This document shows positions 24,739 to 34,738 of a stretch of 64,000 bases of DNA, piece after piece. The position numbers were made by a program, and so were the translations under genes. The stretch is from Luteibacter rhizovicinus DSM 16549. GTDB taxonomy: Bacteria; Pseudomonadota; Gammaproteobacteria; Xanthomonadales; Rhodanobacteraceae. Within the stretch, counting starts at the first letter, position 1. Each line of letters opens with the position of its first letter. The notes under the pieces were generated by a model. The model had not been told where the DNA came from, did no database searches, and was given only the letters and a program-made list of their open reading frames with translations. Location: the NCBI RefSeq assembly GCF_001887595.1, contig NZ_CP017480.1:3438001-3502000 (forward strand). Direction: 5' to 3'.

Positions 24739-26580
24739 ATGCGCGGCAGTTGGTACGCATCAGCCAGCGTCGCTCCCACGTCCATGAGTGACTTGCCATC
24801 GGCCAGCCATTCACGCATGGTCTTTCGCATGTCAGCAAACGACACCTTCGACGACCCCCGCGTCACCGCGCATCGCGACGGTGACGACCTGCTGAGCGCG
24901 GGCCTCGGGCTGCGCGGACTGGCCGGGGCTTCGACGCGCTTTGCGCAGCCCGGCTCGCCGACCCCGGCAGAGTTGCGTCGACGTGCGATCCAGTCCAGTT
25001 GGAAGGGCGTCGCCGATCTGGGGCCCCGCGGTGGCTTTGGCAGCCTCTACGGCAGCGTCCCGAACGTGCCAGGCCGCGAGTTCACCACCTTCGCCAACTT
25101 GCCCGGGGCACGCGCATCGCACCGTGTGCTGGTGCAGGTGCCCGATGACTTCGATCGCAAGAAACGCTGCCTTGTCGTCACCGCGTCGTCCGGTTCGCGT
25201 GGCATCTACGGAGCCATCGCGCTGGCTGGCGGCTGGGGACTGCCGCGGGGCTGTGCCGTGGCGTATACGGATAAAGGCGGTGGAGCGGGCTACTTCGATC
25301 CCTCCGACGATACGGGCGTTCAGCTCGACGGCACGCGCGCCAGGGCCGGCTCGGCGCCGCTGGAATTCGAACCGAAGGGTCTGGCCCCCGATGCAGGCAT
25401 CGCGGTCAAGCATGCGCACTCGGGCGACAATCCCGAAGCGGACTGGGGGCGCCATGTACTGCAGGCGGCGCGCTTCGGCCTGGGCGTGCTCGACCGCGCC
25501 TTCCCCGAGGAGGCGCCGTTCACCGCGCAGAACACGACGATCATCGCCACCGGCCTGTCGAACGGTGGCGGCGCCGTGCTGCGCGCCGCCGGGGATGACA
25601 AGGAGGGCATCCTCGCCGCCGTCGTCGCGCTCGAGCCCAATATCCATATCCGCGGGTCGCGCTCGTTCTACGACTACGCTACCGAGGCCGCCCTGTTGCT
25701 CCCGGCCGCCTTGTCTGCACGCCAGTTCGACGACGTTCCGTTCGCCCGTGTTGGCGCCGCATCTCCGCCCGCCTGGGTGTTGCGGGGGGCGGCGCTGCGG
25801 GCCCACGGCAGACTGTCCGCCGTGATGCCTGGAGCCCAGGCCGACGAGGCACTGGACCGGCTCAGGGCAGGGGGTTGGCAGGACGACGTCCTCGCCACGG
25901 CCGCTTCGTCCACCTCACTGGATCTATGGCGCGCGGTCGCCGTGGCTTATGCATCGGCTTACCTGAAACGCGATGCCGCTCATATGCCTGGCGGCTTTTG
26001 CTACCGACTGCATCACGCGGCCGGGATGGCCGGACCCATTGATGCCATTGTGCGGGCGGCGTGGTGGGCGGACGGTTCGGGCGTGCCGCCGGGAACGGGC
26101 ATTTCGCTCGACGGCGGTACGGATCTGTCGCTCGATCCGACGCTTCCGGGCGTGTTGACCTTGCATGACCTGCAGACCGGCCATGGGGCGGAGGCGGACC
26201 AACTGCGCGCGGCCGTGAAGACCACGGCGGCCGAGCTCCCCCGCGAAGGGTTGCCCATCCTGATCGTCCACGGCGCCCAGGACGGCCTGATCCCAGCAGC
26301 TTTCAGCTCGCAGCCCTATGTGAGGTGGTTGCGCGACGCCGGCCTGCGGCCGGTCTTCTGGAAAGTGCCCTACGCCCAGCACTTCGACGCCTTCCTCGCC
26401 TTCACGGACTTCGGCGACCGCCACGTGCCGCTGCTTCCCTATGGCTACGCCGCTTTGGACCGGGCGTGGGCGACGGTGGCCGAGGGCAGGGCGCTGCCCG
26501 AGGACGCCGCCGTACGCGACGCGCGTCCCCGCGGCGCCGGCCCGCTGACCGCTCGAGCGCTAGCCTTGCCGCAAAACTGA
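24739..26580 (+). CDS. D-(-)-3-hydroxybutyrate oligomer hydrolase
   Basis: The product matches the 3HB-oligomer hydrolase family, which cleaves short 3-hydroxybutyrate oligomers released from polyhydroxybutyrate. [15 protein letters not shown] and [17 protein letters not shown] are typical N-terminal segments. The nucleophile elbow is GLSNGGG, followed late in the protein by HGAQDGLIP (Asp region) and YAQHFDAF (His region). No export signal is evident, so it is probably cytoplasmic. The start is unsure: ATG 24739 has a strong GGGAGG nine bases upstream and gives 613 residues, but ATG 24829 ([11 protein letters not shown]) lies closer to the conserved part. No PHB synthase or depolymerase is nearby. 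Confidence 0.82.
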   Translation: MRGSWYASASVAPTSMSDLPSASHSRMVFRMSANDTFDDPRVTAHRDGDDLLSAGLGLRGLAGASTRFAQPGSPTPAELRRRAIQSSWKGVADLGPRGGFGSLYGSVPNVPGREFTTFANLPGARASHRVLVQVPDDFDRKKRCLVVTASSGSRGIYGAIALAGGWGLPRGCAVAYTDKGGGAGYFDPSDDTGVQLDGTRARAGSAPLEFEPKGLAPDAGIAVKHAHSGDNPEADWGRHVLQAARFGLGVLDRAFPEEAPFTAQNTTIIATGLSNGGGAVLRAAGDDKEGILAAVVALEPNIHIRGSRSFYDYATEAALLLPAALSARQFDDVPFARVGAASPPAWVLRGAALRAHGRLSAVMPGAQADEALDRLRAGGWQDDVLATAASSTSLDLWRAVAVAYASAYLKRDAAHMPGGFCYRLHHAAGMAGPIDAIVRAAWWADGSGVPPGTGISLDGGTDLSLDPTLPGVLTLHDLQTGHGAEADQLRAAVKTTAAELPREGLPILIVHGAQDGLIPAAFSSQPYVRWLRDAGLRPVFWKVPYAQHFDAFLAFTDFGDRHVPLLPYGYAALDRAWATVAEGRALPEDAAVRDARPRGAGPLTARALALPQN

Positions 26581-26631
26581 GATGCCATCACGTTTTCTCG
26601 CTTGAACTCTGGGGAATAGGGCGCCATCTTT

Positions 26632-26649
26632 GGGGGCCTTGCAGCCCCC
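26632..26649. repeat. Short GC hairpin before the cyclophilin gene
   Basis: GGGGGC and GCCCCC form a 6-bp stem with a six-base loop, without a T-run. It may be a weak terminator for the hydrolase gene or a leader structure. Confidence 0.3.
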
Positions 26650-26705
26650 CGGAACCGGTCGCACAAGGCGATTGGACCGATTTTCAACGAGTTACAGGAA
26701 TTGCG

Positions 26706-27212
26706 ATGACCATCAACGTCACCATGAAGACCAATAAGGGCGACCTGCACCTGCGCCTGCACGACGAGAAGACGCCGATGACGGTGGCCAACTTCGTGAA
26801 TCTGGCCAAGCGCGGCTACTACGACGGCAAGACCTTCCACCGCGTGATCGCCGATTTCATGGTCCAGGGCGGCTGCCCCGAGGGTTCGGGTCGCGGCGGT
26901 CCGGGCTACAAGTTTGCCGACGAGTTCGACGCCAGCCTCAAGCACGACAAGCCGGGCGTCCTGTCCATGGCCAATGCCGGCCCGGGCACCAACGGCTCGC
27001 AGTTCTTCATCACCCACGGCCCGACCCCGTGGCTGGACGGCAAGCACAGCGTGTTCGGCGAGATCGTCGGCCCGGAAGACCAGGCCGTGGTGGACGCTAT
27101 CCGCCAGGACGACACGATCGACAAAGTGATCGTCGAGGGTGACGTGGACGCGCTGCTCGAGAAGCAGGCAGCGAACGTTGCCAAGTGGAACGAGGTGCTG
27201 GACGCGCGCTAA
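26706..27212 (+). CDS. Cyclophilin-type peptidyl-prolyl cis-trans isomerase
   Basis: A 168-residue single-domain cyclophilin that isomerises Xaa-Pro bonds. Core residues are in place: [13 protein letters not shown] with the catalytic Arg, [26 protein letters not shown] and HSVFGEIV. It has no signal peptide, so it is cytoplasmic (PpiB-like). The ATG at 26706 follows an AGGA. A reading frame open back to 26325 overlaps the hydrolase gene out of frame. A strong terminator follows. Confidence 0.92.
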   Translation: MTINVTMKTNKGDLHLRLHDEKTPMTVANFVNLAKRGYYDGKTFHRVIADFMVQGGCPEGSGRGGPGYKFADEFDASLKHDKPGVLSMANAGPGTNGSQFFITHGPTPWLDGKHSVFGEIVGPEDQAVVDAIRQDDTIDKVIVEGDVDALLEKQAANVAKWNEVLDAR

Positions 27213-27234
27213 GCGGCCGGTTTTCCTGTGTTTG

Positions 27235-27264
27235 AAACGCCGCCTTAGGGCGGCGTTTCTGTTT
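27235..27264 (+). terminator. Terminator after the cyclophilin gene
   Basis: The 10-bp stem AAACGCCGCC/GGCGGCGTTT (27235-27244 with 27249-27258) closes on TTAG and is followed by a T-rich stretch. Confidence 0.82.
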
Positions 27265-27272
27265 CTGACCCG

Positions 27273-27281
27273 TGTTAAAAT
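27273..27281 (+). promoter_or_regulatory. Possible extended -10 for the aminotransferase
   Basis: TGTTAAAAT is an extended -10 (TGn plus TAAAAT) 34 bases before the start codon, just past the preceding terminator. No convincing -35 is present. Confidence 0.4.
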
Positions 27282-27315
27282 AGCGGCCTTTGCCCCGTCC
27301 CCCTCCGAGGAAACG

Positions 27316-28515
27316 ATGCCGCAGCTCGCCACGCGAATGGGTCGCGCGAAACCCAGTGCGATCATGGTCATTGCCGAAAAGGCCAAGCGTCTCAAGGCCG
27401 AGGGGCGCGACATCGTCAGCTTCTCGATCGGTGTCCCCAACTTCCTCCCCGGCGAGCACGTCTACGCCGCGGCCCGCGAGGCGCTGGCGAAGGACTCCGG
27501 CCAGTACGGCAGCAACCGCGGCTCCGATGCCCTGGTCGACGCCTTCCTCGGTCATATCGAAGCCCTGGGCCTGACCGGCTATAAGCGCGAAAACGTCTCC
27601 ACGGGCGTCGGCGCCAAGCAGATCCTCTACAACCTGGCCGAAGCGCTGCTGGACGAGGGCGACGAAATCGCCTTCCCGGCGCCGTACTGGACCAGCTACC
27701 TCGACATCGCCGAGATCGTCGGCGCGAAGATCAACATCCTGCCGTGCCCGCCGGAGCAGCATTACAAGCTCACGCCGGCGCAGCTCGACGAAGCGCTTGC
27801 CCGCAAGCCGCGCGTCTTCCTGTTCAACAACCCGTCCAACCCGACCGGCATGGTCTACACGCGCGATGAAATCGTCGCGCTGGCCGACGTCATCGCGAAG
27901 TATCCGGACACCTGGATCATCACCGACGACATCTACAACACCATGGTGTTCGACGGCGTGGGTTACCACAACTTCGTGCATGTCCGCCCGGAACTGAAGG
28001 ACCGCGTGATCTTCGTCGATTCCCTGTCGAAGACCTACGGCATGCCCGGCTGGCGCGTCGGCTTCATCGCCGCGCCGGAATCCGTGGCCAAGGCCGTGAC
28101 CACGCTCAACTCCAATCACATCACCAGCCTGCCGGAAGTGATCACGGCCGCCGCGGTCGCCGCGCTGTCGGGTCCGCAGGACGTGCCGGCCGCGAAGTGC
28201 GCCGAGTTCGCCGTGAAGCGCGATCGCGTCTACAACGCGCTGGTGTCGATCCCGGGCGTGGTCTGCCCGCGTCCGCAGGGCGCGTTCTATGCGTTCCCGG
28301 ATATCTCGGTGGCCTTCGGCAAGAAGCATGACGGCGTGGCGATCACGTCGGACGTGGACTTCTGCGCCGCGCTGCTCGAGACCAAGGGCGTCGCCTGCGT
28401 GCCGGGTTCGGCCTTCGGCGAACCGCGCGCGCTGCGCATCTCCTATTCCTGCCCGGACGAGGCGCTCGACAAGGGCATGGCCCGCATCGTCGAGTTCTTC
28501 GCCGAGCTCACCTGA
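27316..28515 (+). CDS. Aspartate-type aminotransferase, PLP-dependent class I/II
   Basis: The 399-residue protein belongs to the fold-type I aminotransferases, most like aspartate aminotransferases of subgroup I. The PLP Lys lies in [30 protein letters not shown] and the Asp-containing [11 protein letters not shown] bind the cofactor, and the C-terminal ALRISYSC holds the substrate-carboxylate Arg. The ATG at 27316 follows CGAGGAAA. Malate dehydrogenase starts 37 bases downstream. Together they would interconvert aspartate, oxaloacetate and malate, so cotranscription is sensible. Exact substrate range is not readable from sequence. Confidence 0.87.
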   Translation: MPQLATRMGRAKPSAIMVIAEKAKRLKAEGRDIVSFSIGVPNFLPGEHVYAAAREALAKDSGQYGSNRGSDALVDAFLGHIEALGLTGYKRENVSTGVGAKQILYNLAEALLDEGDEIAFPAPYWTSYLDIAEIVGAKINILPCPPEQHYKLTPAQLDEALARKPRVFLFNNPSNPTGMVYTRDEIVALADVIAKYPDTWIITDDIYNTMVFDGVGYHNFVHVRPELKDRVIFVDSLSKTYGMPGWRVGFIAAPESVAKAVTTLNSNHITSLPEVITAAAVAALSGPQDVPAAKCAEFAVKRDRVYNALVSIPGVVCPRPQGAFYAFPDISVAFGKKHDGVAITSDVDFCAALLETKGVACVPGSAFGEPRALRISYSCPDEALDKGMARIVEFFAELT

Positions 28516-28552
28516 TCATCAGTCCCAAGCGATATTCCTGAGGAGTCGAAAG

Positions 28553-29536
28553 ATGAAAGCACCCGTTCGCGTTGCCGTGACCGGCGCAGCCGGCCAGATC
28601 GGTTATGCCCTCCTGTTCCGTATCGCCGCCGGCGACATGCTGGGCCCCGACCAGCCGGTCATCCTGCACCTGCTCGAAATCACCCCGGCGCTGCCGACCC
28701 TGCAGGGTGTGGTGATGGAGCTCAACGACTGCGCGTTCCCGACGCTCGCCGGCATCGTCGCCACCGATGACGTCAACGTCGCCTTCAAGGATGTCGACTA
28801 CGCGCTGCTCGTCGGTGCGCGTCCGCGCGGCCCGGGCATGGAGCGCAAGGATCTGCTCGAAGCCAACGGTGCCATCTTCGGTCCGCAGGGCAAGGCCCTG
28901 AACGACCACGCCAAGCGCGACGTGCGCGTGCTCGTCGTCGGCAACCCGGCCAACACCAATGCGCTGATCGCTCAGCAGAACGCACCGGACCTCGATCCGA
29001 AGTGCTTCACGGCGATGGTCCGCCTCGACCACAACCGCGCGCTGTCGCAGCTGGCCGAGAAGACCGGTACGCACTCGACCGACATCAAGAAGCTCACGAT
29101 CTGGGGCAACCACAGCTCCACGCAGTACCCGGACCTGCACCAGACCACGGTGAAGGGTAAGGCGGCACTCGAGCAGGTCGACCAGGCCTGGTACGAGAGC
29201 GACTTCATCCCGACCGTGCAGCAGCGCGGCGCGGCCATCATCAAGGCCCGTGGCGCCTCGTCGGCGGCCTCGGCTGCCTCGGCCGCCATCGACCACATGC
29301 GTGACTGGACGCTCGGCACGGCCGAGGGTGACTGGGTCTCGATGGGTATCCCGTCGGACGGCTCGTACGGCGTCGAGAAGGGCGTGATCTTCGGCTACCC
29401 GGTGACCGTGAAGAATGGCAAGTACGCCATCGTCCAGGGTCTGGAGATCAACGCGTTCTCGCAGGCTCGCATCGATGCGACCGAGAAGGAACTGCGCGAA
29501 GAGCGCGCCGGCGTGGAGCATCTGTTCGCGAAGTAA
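28553..29536 (+). CDS. mdh: Malate dehydrogenase
   Basis: A 327-residue NAD-dependent malate dehydrogenase of the cytosolic-type group, a TCA-cycle enzyme. The dinucleotide-binding loop is [14 protein letters not shown] at residues 11-24. The substrate Arg loop is [15 protein letters not shown], and [11 protein letters not shown] and the catalytic His in [12 protein letters not shown] are intact. The start at 28553 has GAGGAGT at ideal spacing. A terminator follows 24 bases after the stop. Confidence 0.96.
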   Translation: MKAPVRVAVTGAAGQIGYALLFRIAAGDMLGPDQPVILHLLEITPALPTLQGVVMELNDCAFPTLAGIVATDDVNVAFKDVDYALLVGARPRGPGMERKDLLEANGAIFGPQGKALNDHAKRDVRVLVVGNPANTNALIAQQNAPDLDPKCFTAMVRLDHNRALSQLAEKTGTHSTDIKKLTIWGNHSSTQYPDLHQTTVKGKAALEQVDQAWYESDFIPTVQQRGAAIIKARGASSAASAASAAIDHMRDWTLGTAEGDWVSMGIPSDGSYGVEKGVIFGYPVTVKNGKYAIVQGLEINAFSQARIDATEKELREERAGVEHLFAK

Positions 29537-29560
29537 GTTCGCCGCAGGTTCCTGCAAATA

Positions 29561-29591
29561 AAAAGGCCGCGCTGCGAAGCGCGGCCTTTTT
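29561..29591 (+). terminator. Terminator after mdh
   Basis: The 13-bp stem AAAAGGCCGCGCT/AGCGCGGCCTTTT (29561-29573 with 29578-29590) has a GCGA loop and ends in T. The symmetric A/T flanks would let it work on both strands. Confidence 0.92.
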
Positions 29592-29596
29592 GTCTA

Positions 29597-29679
29597 TGTG
29601 GGAGCCGCTTCAGCGGCGATCCCGCGGTAGTGGGCCGGATTGAGGCAAGCACCCCATCGCCGCTTAAGCGGCTCCCACA
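29597..29679. repeat. REP-pair element 4
   Basis: Both arms are of the GCCGCT-TC-AGCGGC subtype (the right arm carries TTAAGC). The inner hairpin is CCCGC-GGTA-GTGGG, where the G-to-A/T change keeps a wobble pair in RNA. It lies directly after the mdh terminator. Confidence 0.85.
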
Positions 29680-29711
29680 AAGGATGGCACCCACATGGTT
29701 TACTAGGGGCT

Positions 29712-30656
29712 ATGGCCCATAGCTCCCGACTCGTCGTCTTCGTCGCCCTTGCCTCGAACGTCGCTATTGCCGTGGCGAAATTCGTTGCCGCGGCCCTCAC
29801 CGGCAGCTCGGCCATGCTCTCCGAGGGCGTGCACTCGCTGGTGGACAGCGTCAACGAGGTGCTTCTGCTGTATGGGCTGAAGCGGTCGCAACGGCCGCCC
29901 AACCGTCAGCACCCGCTGGGCTTCGGCCGCGAGCTGTATTTCTGGAGTTTCATCGTTGCGCTGCTGGTCCTCGCACTGGGTGCGGGGTTCTCGTTGTACG
30001 AAGGCGTCAACCACATCCTGACCCCGGAGCCACTGAAGGATCCGACGGCCAACTACATCGTGCTTGCGGTGAGCGCCGTATTCGAAGGCAGCTCCTGGTG
30101 GCTGTCGCTGAAGAGCGTGCAGCGGAAGAAGGGCAAGTACGGCTATTTCGAAGCGTTCCGCCGGACCAAGGATCCGACGACATTTTCCGTGTTGTTCGAG
30201 GACACGGCCGCCTTGCTCGGCCTCGGCATGGCGGCGATCGGCGTGTACTTGTCCCATGCGCTGAACGATCCGCGCATCGATGGCTGGGCATCCGTCGGCA
30301 TCGCCGTGGTGCTCGCCGCCGCGGCGAGCCTGCTGGCGCGCGAGAGCAAGGCCCTGCTCATCGGCGAGCCCGCGCAGCCGAAGTTGCTGGCGGAAGTGTG
30401 CAATATCGCCGGCGAGGTGCCGGGGATCGAAGCGGTAAACGGGGTGCTTACGGTGCAGGTGGGGCCCGACCACGTGCTGGTCGCGCTGTCCGCCGCGTTC
30501 GACGACGCACTGACCACCGTGGAAATCGAGGAATGCGTGCGGGAAATCGAGGCGCGGACGAAGGCGGCGAACCTCCCTATCGTGGCCTTGTTTATCAAGC
30601 CGCAGACGCCGGAGGGGTGGCGGGAGAGGTTGCGGCAACTCGACGGTAAGGCCTGA
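29712..30656 (+). CDS. Cation diffusion facilitator metal exporter
   Basis: The 314-residue CDF-family protein moves Zn, Fe, Co or Mn out of the cytoplasm by proton antiport. Helix 2 carries the metal site HSLVDS in GVHSLVDSVNEVLLL. Helix 5 carries FEDTAALLGLGMAAIGV with its acidic residue, and a cytoplasmic C-terminal domain of about 90 residues follows. The variant helix-2 site (S and no second D on the opposite face) does not fix the metal. The ATG at 29712 follows AGGGGC. A frame open back to 29640 runs into the repeat. Confidence 0.87.
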   Translation: MAHSSRLVVFVALASNVAIAVAKFVAAALTGSSAMLSEGVHSLVDSVNEVLLLYGLKRSQRPPNRQHPLGFGRELYFWSFIVALLVLALGAGFSLYEGVNHILTPEPLKDPTANYIVLAVSAVFEGSSWWLSLKSVQRKKGKYGYFEAFRRTKDPTTFSVLFEDTAALLGLGMAAIGVYLSHALNDPRIDGWASVGIAVVLAAAASLLARESKALLIGEPAQPKLLAEVCNIAGEVPGIEAVNGVLTVQVGPDHVLVALSAAFDDALTTVEIEECVREIEARTKAANLPIVALFIKPQTPEGWRERLRQLDGKA

Positions 30657-30663
30657 ATAGAAA

Positions 30664-30683
30664 AGCCCCGCGTGTGCGGGGCT
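30664..30683. terminator. Hairpin terminator between the CDF exporter and gnd
   Basis: AGCCCCGC/GCGGGGCT forms an 8-bp stem with a GTGT loop. The A-run on its left would be a U-run for minus-strand transcripts, and the plus side lacks one, so it may mainly stop gnd transcripts. Confidence 0.6.
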
Positions 30684-30697
30684 CGTGCTTCGCGCTT

Positions 30698-30809
30698 TGT
30701 AGGAGCCGATTTATCGGCGATTGGCCACTGGGACTTCAACGCTCCGTTGGCTTTTCGCCGCTGAAGCGGCTCCCACATGTCCCTTATCGCCGATGAATCG
30801 GCTCCTGCA
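30698..30809. repeat. Composite REP cluster 5
   Basis: A left arm (TGTAGGAGCCGATTTATCGG...), a right arm of the GCTGAAGC subtype ending TCCCACA, and a second right arm of the GATGAATC subtype ending CTCCTGCA follow one another. The usual CCCGC hairpin spacer is replaced. It looks like a rearranged or nested element. Confidence 0.8.
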
Positions 30810-30823
30810 GAGAGCCTGTTGCT

Positions 30824-31828
30824 TTACGAGTGCTCGCTTTCCTTCGGCGGCTTGCCGCGGCCTTCGATGTGACCACCGAAGCCCATGCGCATGGCCGAGA
30901 GGAGGCGTTCGGCGTAAGTGTGGTCCTGGCGCGAACGGAAGCGGGCGAACAGTGCGGAGGTGAGCACCTCGGCCGGGACCGCTTCTTCGATCGCGGCATT
31001 GACCGTCCAGCGGCCTTCGCCGGAGTCGTCGACGTAGCCGGAGTAGTTGTCCAGCTCCGGGCCCTTGGCCAGCGCGCTGGCGGTCAGGTCGAGCAGCCAG
31101 GAGGACACCACGCTGCCGCGACGCCAGACTTCGGCGATGTCGGCCATGTCCAGGCTGTAGCGCTCGCGCTCCGGGATCTGCTTGCCGTCACGGTTCTTCA
31201 GGATGTCGAAGCCTTCCGCGAAGGCCTGCATCATGCCGTACTCGATGCCGTTGTGGATCATCTTGACGAAATGCCCAGCGCCTGCCGGACCCGCATGCAT
31301 GTAGCCATTTTCGACGCGCGGATCGCGACCGTCGCGGCTTTCGGTGCGCGGGATGTCGCCGGCGCCGGGAGCGAGGGTCTTGAAGATGGGATCGAGGTAG
31401 TCGACGGTGGCCTTGTCGCCGCCGATCATCATGCAGTAGCCGCGATCCAGGCCCCACACGCCGCCGGAGGTGCCGACGTCCACGTAATGCTGGCCCTTGG
31501 CAGCGAGCTCTTCGGCGCGGCGGGCATCGTCCTTGTAGAAGGTGTTGCCACCGTCGATGACGATATCGTCCTTGCCGAGCAGGCCACTGAGGGTGGCGAT
31601 GGTGTTCTCGGTGATTTCACCGGAGGGGAGCATCACCCAGATGATCTTCGGCGAGGGCAGGGCCTTGACCATGGCCTCGAGGGACTCGACGGCTTCACCA
31701 CCGTCCTTGGCCAGCGTGGCACGCGCGTCGGCGTTGTTGTCGTAAACCACGGTCTGGTGACCGTCCCTCATAAGGCGGCGGGCGATGTTGCCGCCCATGC
31801 GGCCCAGTCCGATCAAACCGATTTTCAT
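30824..31828 (-). CDS. gnd: 6-phosphogluconate dehydrogenase, short decarboxylating form
   Basis: The 334-residue enzyme oxidatively decarboxylates 6-phosphogluconate to ribulose-5-phosphate. The dinucleotide site is [16 protein letters not shown] near the N-terminus, followed by [25 protein letters not shown] and the catalytic [18 protein letters not shown]. The length of about 330 marks the short GndA/YqeC-type group, often NAD-preferring, as opposed to the 470-residue Gnd. I start it at ATG 31828 (MKIGLIGLG), which has GAGGA eight bases upstream. The longer frame to 31852 adds eight unsupported residues. Confidence 0.92.
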   Translation of the reverse strand: MKIGLIGLGRMGGNIARRLMRDGHQTVVYDNNADARATLAKDGGEAVESLEAMVKALPSPKIIWVMLPSGEITENTIATLSGLLGKDDIVIDGGNTFYKDDARRAEELAAKGQHYVDVGTSGGVWGLDRGYCMMIGGDKATVDYLDPIFKTLAPGAGDIPRTESRDGRDPRVENGYMHAGPAGAGHFVKMIHNGIEYGMMQAFAEGFDILKNRDGKQIPERERYSLDMADIAEVWRRGSVVSSWLLDLTASALAKGPELDNYSGYVDDSGEGRWTVNAAIEEAVPAEVLTSALFARFRSRQDHTYAERLLSAMRMGFGGHIEGRGKPPKESEHS

Positions 31829-31942
31829 GCGTGGGGTCCTCGATGAGTTCAACGTGGGGAATATGCGGATACCAGGGCGCGATGCAAGGTATACCTAGGG
31901 ATGAGGCGCTCGAACAGGCGCCCTAAGGAGGATTCAACGCCC

Positions 31943-31984
31943 ATGGTAAACCGCATGTGCACCCCGCGTCTTGTGTTGACCTGA
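31943..31984 (+). CDS. Possible 13-residue leader peptide
   Basis: A perfect AAGGAGG (31925-31931) stands 11 bases before an ATG that opens a 13-codon frame, MVNRMCTPRLVLT, ending TGA at 31984. It lies 68 bases upstream of the M1 peptidase start, where no other gene uses that ribosome-binding site. It could be a regulatory leader peptide or a remnant. Nothing else supports it. Confidence 0.3.
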   Translation: MVNRMCTPRLVLT

Positions 31985-32052
31985 CTTTCGGCACGGTAGA
32001 GGCGGCCTTCGTTTGCCGGTTACGCTGAGGGGTCGTCCCCAAGGTGCTACCG

Positions 32053-34014
32053 ATGAAAAACGTTGCCCGCCTGTCGATCGCCAGCCTTGCCCTCGCGGGA
32101 TCGCTGGGTGCCTCGGCCGCGACTTTCGACCCGCGCGAGACCTTCGCGCCCTTCACCTACCCCCAGCAGGCTACGGCGTATCGCTCGGGCAGTGGCATGC
32201 CAGGCCCGCTGTTCTGGCAGAACCGTGCCGACTACGAGCTCGCGGCCACGCTGGATCCGGTGAAGAACACCATGGTAGGCAAGGCGACCATCCACTACAC
32301 CAACAACAGCCCGGATGCGCTCGACGTGCTCTGGCTGCAGATGGACCAGAACCGTTACACGCCCGACGCGCGGGGCAACTTCACCTCGGGCCGCACGCCT
32401 AAGCAGCACACCGACGGCTATCGCGTCGCCACGGTCACCCTTGAGCAGGGTGGCAAGACCGTCAAGGCCAGTTATGTCGTCGCCGACACGCGCATGCAGG
32501 TGCGCCTGCCCGAACCCGTCGCGGCGCGCGGCGGCAAGGTCTCGTTGACGATCGAATATTCTTACGACCTGCCCGGCGACTTCGGCGGACGTACCGGCTT
32601 CGCGCCCTCGAAGAACGGCAACATCTACGAGATGGCGCAGTGGTATCCGCGCATGTGCGTCTATGACGACCTGCGTGGATGGGATACCGCGCCCTTCCTC
32701 AACAGCGAGTTCTATCTCGAATACGGCGATTTCGATTACGCGATCACCGTACCGGCGAACATGATCGTCGCCGGCTCGGGTGAACTGGTGAACCCGGACG
32801 ACGTGCTCACCGCGACGCAGCGTGAGCGCCTGGCCAAGGCCCGCGAGAGCGATGCTACGGTGATGATCCGCACGCCCGCCGAGGTGACCGATCCCGCCAG
32901 TCGGCCCAGCAAGACGGGTACGCTGACCTGGAAGTTCCGCATGAAGAACAGCCGCGACGTCGCCTTCGGTGCGTCCACGGCCTATGTCTGGGATGCCGCG
33001 CGGATCAACCTGCCCGAGGGTAAGAAGGCACTGGCGATGTCCGTCTACCCGGTGGAGAGCGTGGGCAACGACTCCTGGGGCCGTTCGACGGAATACCTGA
33101 AGGCGTCGGTCGAGCATTTCTCGACCAAGTGGTACCCGTATCCCTATCCGGTCGCGGTCAACGAGGCTGGCTCCGCCGCCAGTGGCATGGAGTACCCCGG
33201 TATCGTCTTCGATCCGATGAAGGCGCCGGCGAAGCCCCTGCACATGGTCACCGCGCACGAGATCGGCCACACCTGGTTCCCGATGATCGTCGGCACCGAC
33301 GAGCGCCGCAACGCGTGGATGGATGAGGGCTTCAACACCTTCATCGACGTCTATGAGGCGGATGCCTTCCATCATGGCGAGTTCGCGCCCAAGCGCGACA
33401 GCGAGTACTCGCCCAAGGGCGGTAATCCGGTCGACGAGATCCTTCCGTTGCTCGCCGACCCCGATGCGCCGAACCTGCTGATCGGCGCGGACATGGTCAA
33501 GGAGAAGTACCGTCATCCCGCGACGTACTTCAAGGCGGCGCTCGGCCTGGTGTTGTTGCGTGAGCAGATCATTGGTCCCGAGCGCTTCGATCCCGCCTTC
33601 CGCAAGTACATCGCCACATGGGCGTACCGTCATCCCTCGCCATCCGACTTCTTCCGTCTGATGGAAAGCGAGGCGGGCGAGGATCTCTCGTGGTTCTGGC
33701 GGGGCTGGTACGCCAACAACTGGCAGCTGGACATGGCCATCACGAAGGTCGAGGGTGCTGTCGTGACCATCGAGAACCGTGACCAGCTGGTGATGCCGGC
33801 AACGCTGCGCGTGACCTTCGATGACAAGAGCACGCTCGATATCCGCGTGCCGGTGGAAACCTGGCAGCAGCACAAGAGCTTCGATCTGACCGTGCCCGGT
33901 GCGCGCAAGATCGTCGCGGCCACCATCGACCCGGACCACGTCATTCCCGATCGCGATCGTTCGAACAACAGCTGGCCTGCAGCGGCTGCACCGGCTGCCG
34001 GTAAGGCCCACTGA
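32053..34014 (+). CDS. M1-family zinc metallopeptidase, exported
   Basis: This 653-residue gluzincin is related to aminopeptidase N. The zinc site is complete: HEIGH at 402-406, and the third ligand Glu425 in NAWMDEGFNTF gives HExxH-x18-E. The substrate-binding GxMEN-type loop reads AASGMEYPGIVF. A signal peptide of about 25 residues (LSIASLALAGSLGASA) places it in the periplasm or on the surface. The ATG at 32053 is chosen over 32044 because AAGGTG at 32041 is its ribosome-binding site. The next gene starts in TGATG, so the two are coupled. Some M1 homologues of this type lack aminopeptidase activity, so substrate is unproven. Confidence 0.88.
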   Translation: MKNVARLSIASLALAGSLGASAATFDPRETFAPFTYPQQATAYRSGSGMPGPLFWQNRADYELAATLDPVKNTMVGKATIHYTNNSPDALDVLWLQMDQNRYTPDARGNFTSGRTPKQHTDGYRVATVTLEQGGKTVKASYVVADTRMQVRLPEPVAARGGKVSLTIEYSYDLPGDFGGRTGFAPSKNGNIYEMAQWYPRMCVYDDLRGWDTAPFLNSEFYLEYGDFDYAITVPANMIVAGSGELVNPDDVLTATQRERLAKARESDATVMIRTPAEVTDPASRPSKTGTLTWKFRMKNSRDVAFGASTAYVWDAARINLPEGKKALAMSVYPVESVGNDSWGRSTEYLKASVEHFSTKWYPYPYPVAVNEAGSAASGMEYPGIVFDPMKAPAKPLHMVTAHEIGHTWFPMIVGTDERRNAWMDEGFNTFIDVYEADAFHHGEFAPKRDSEYSPKGGNPVDEILPLLADPDAPNLLIGADMVKEKYRHPATYFKAALGLVLLREQIIGPERFDPAFRKYIATWAYRHPSPSDFFRLMESEAGEDLSWFWRGWYANNWQLDMAITKVEGAVVTIENRDQLVMPATLRVTFDDKSTLDIRVPVETWQQHKSFDLTVPGARKIVAATIDPDHVIPDRDRSNNSWPAAAAPAAGKAH

Positions 34015-34658
34015 TGCCTGTCTCGCCACGCACCGCCGCGATTTCGAATGTTTACGCGATCGTCGTCGCGGCGGTCGCGTGGTCGGGCCTGATGTTGCAG
34101 TACTGGTTGATCCTGTGGTCCGGGCCGATCGGTTACGCCACGGTCCGGTATTTCAGTTTCTTCACTATCTTGTCCAATCTGCTCGTCGCGGTGGTGGCGA
34201 CGTCGGTGGTGACAGGGGGCGACTGGGCGCCGCTGCGCTTCTGGCGACAGCCCCGTGTCCGCGGCCTCGCGGCGCTGTGCATCGCGGTGACCTGCCTGAT
34301 CTACACGACGATCCTCGCCGGTCATTGGCATCCGCAAGGCCCGCAGCTGATCGCCGATCGCGTCGTTCATTACCTCGTGCCGTTCCTGTACCTGTTCTGG
34401 TGGGTGGCGCTTCTGCCGCACGGCACGCTGGTCTGGCGTGACGCGCTACGCTGGTTGTCTTTTCCGCTGGTGTTTCTGCTCTGGACGCTGTTGCGCGGCG
34501 CTGTCGTGCATGAGTACCCGTATCCGTTCGTGGATGCGGGGCAGCTGGGCTATGCCGTCGTCGCGCTCAATGCGTTGATGGTTGGCGCGGTGTTCATCGT
34601 GCTCGGCCTGGGGCTGGTTGCCATCGATCGCGCGATGGGCCGTTACGGCCGCACCTAG
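34014..34658 (+). CDS. Pr6Pr-family integral membrane protein
   Basis: The 214-residue protein has about six membrane helices and matches the Pr6Pr/FAR-17a-like family: TVRYFSFFTILSNLLVA, the HWHPQGPQLIADRVVHYLVPFLYLFWW stretch split over helices 3-4, and the terminal VVHEYPYPFVDAG. Eukaryotic FAR-17a/AIG1 proteins are serine-type hydrolases of fatty acid esters. A role for the bacterial branch is not established. It starts in the TGATG that ends the M1 peptidase gene. Confidence 0.8.
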   Translation: MPVSPRTAAISNVYAIVVAAVAWSGLMLQYWLILWSGPIGYATVRYFSFFTILSNLLVAVVATSVVTGGDWAPLRFWRQPRVRGLAALCIAVTCLIYTTILAGHWHPQGPQLIADRVVHYLVPFLYLFWWVALLPHGTLVWRDALRWLSFPLVFLLWTLLRGAVVHEYPYPFVDAGQLGYAVVALNALMVGAVFIVLGLGLVAIDRAMGRYGRT

Positions 34659-34680
34659 CATTCTTCTTGCATTGCCTTGA

Positions 34681-34697
34681 CCCTCGATTCACGAGGG
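34681..34697. repeat. Small inverted repeat before the catalase gene
   Basis: CCCTCG and CGAGGG form a 6-bp stem with an ATTCA loop, 42 bases before the catalase start. It could be a weak terminator or an operator. There is no T-run. Confidence 0.3.
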
Positions 34698-34738
34698 CAC
34701 TGCCATAACCGACCTGCTGCCAATGCATGGGGTCAGTC

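Noticed and set aside
32047..34029. 660-codon minus-strand frame opposite the M1 peptidase
   Set aside because: Shadow of the intact peptidase gene. It has Arg/Val-rich composition without domain signals.
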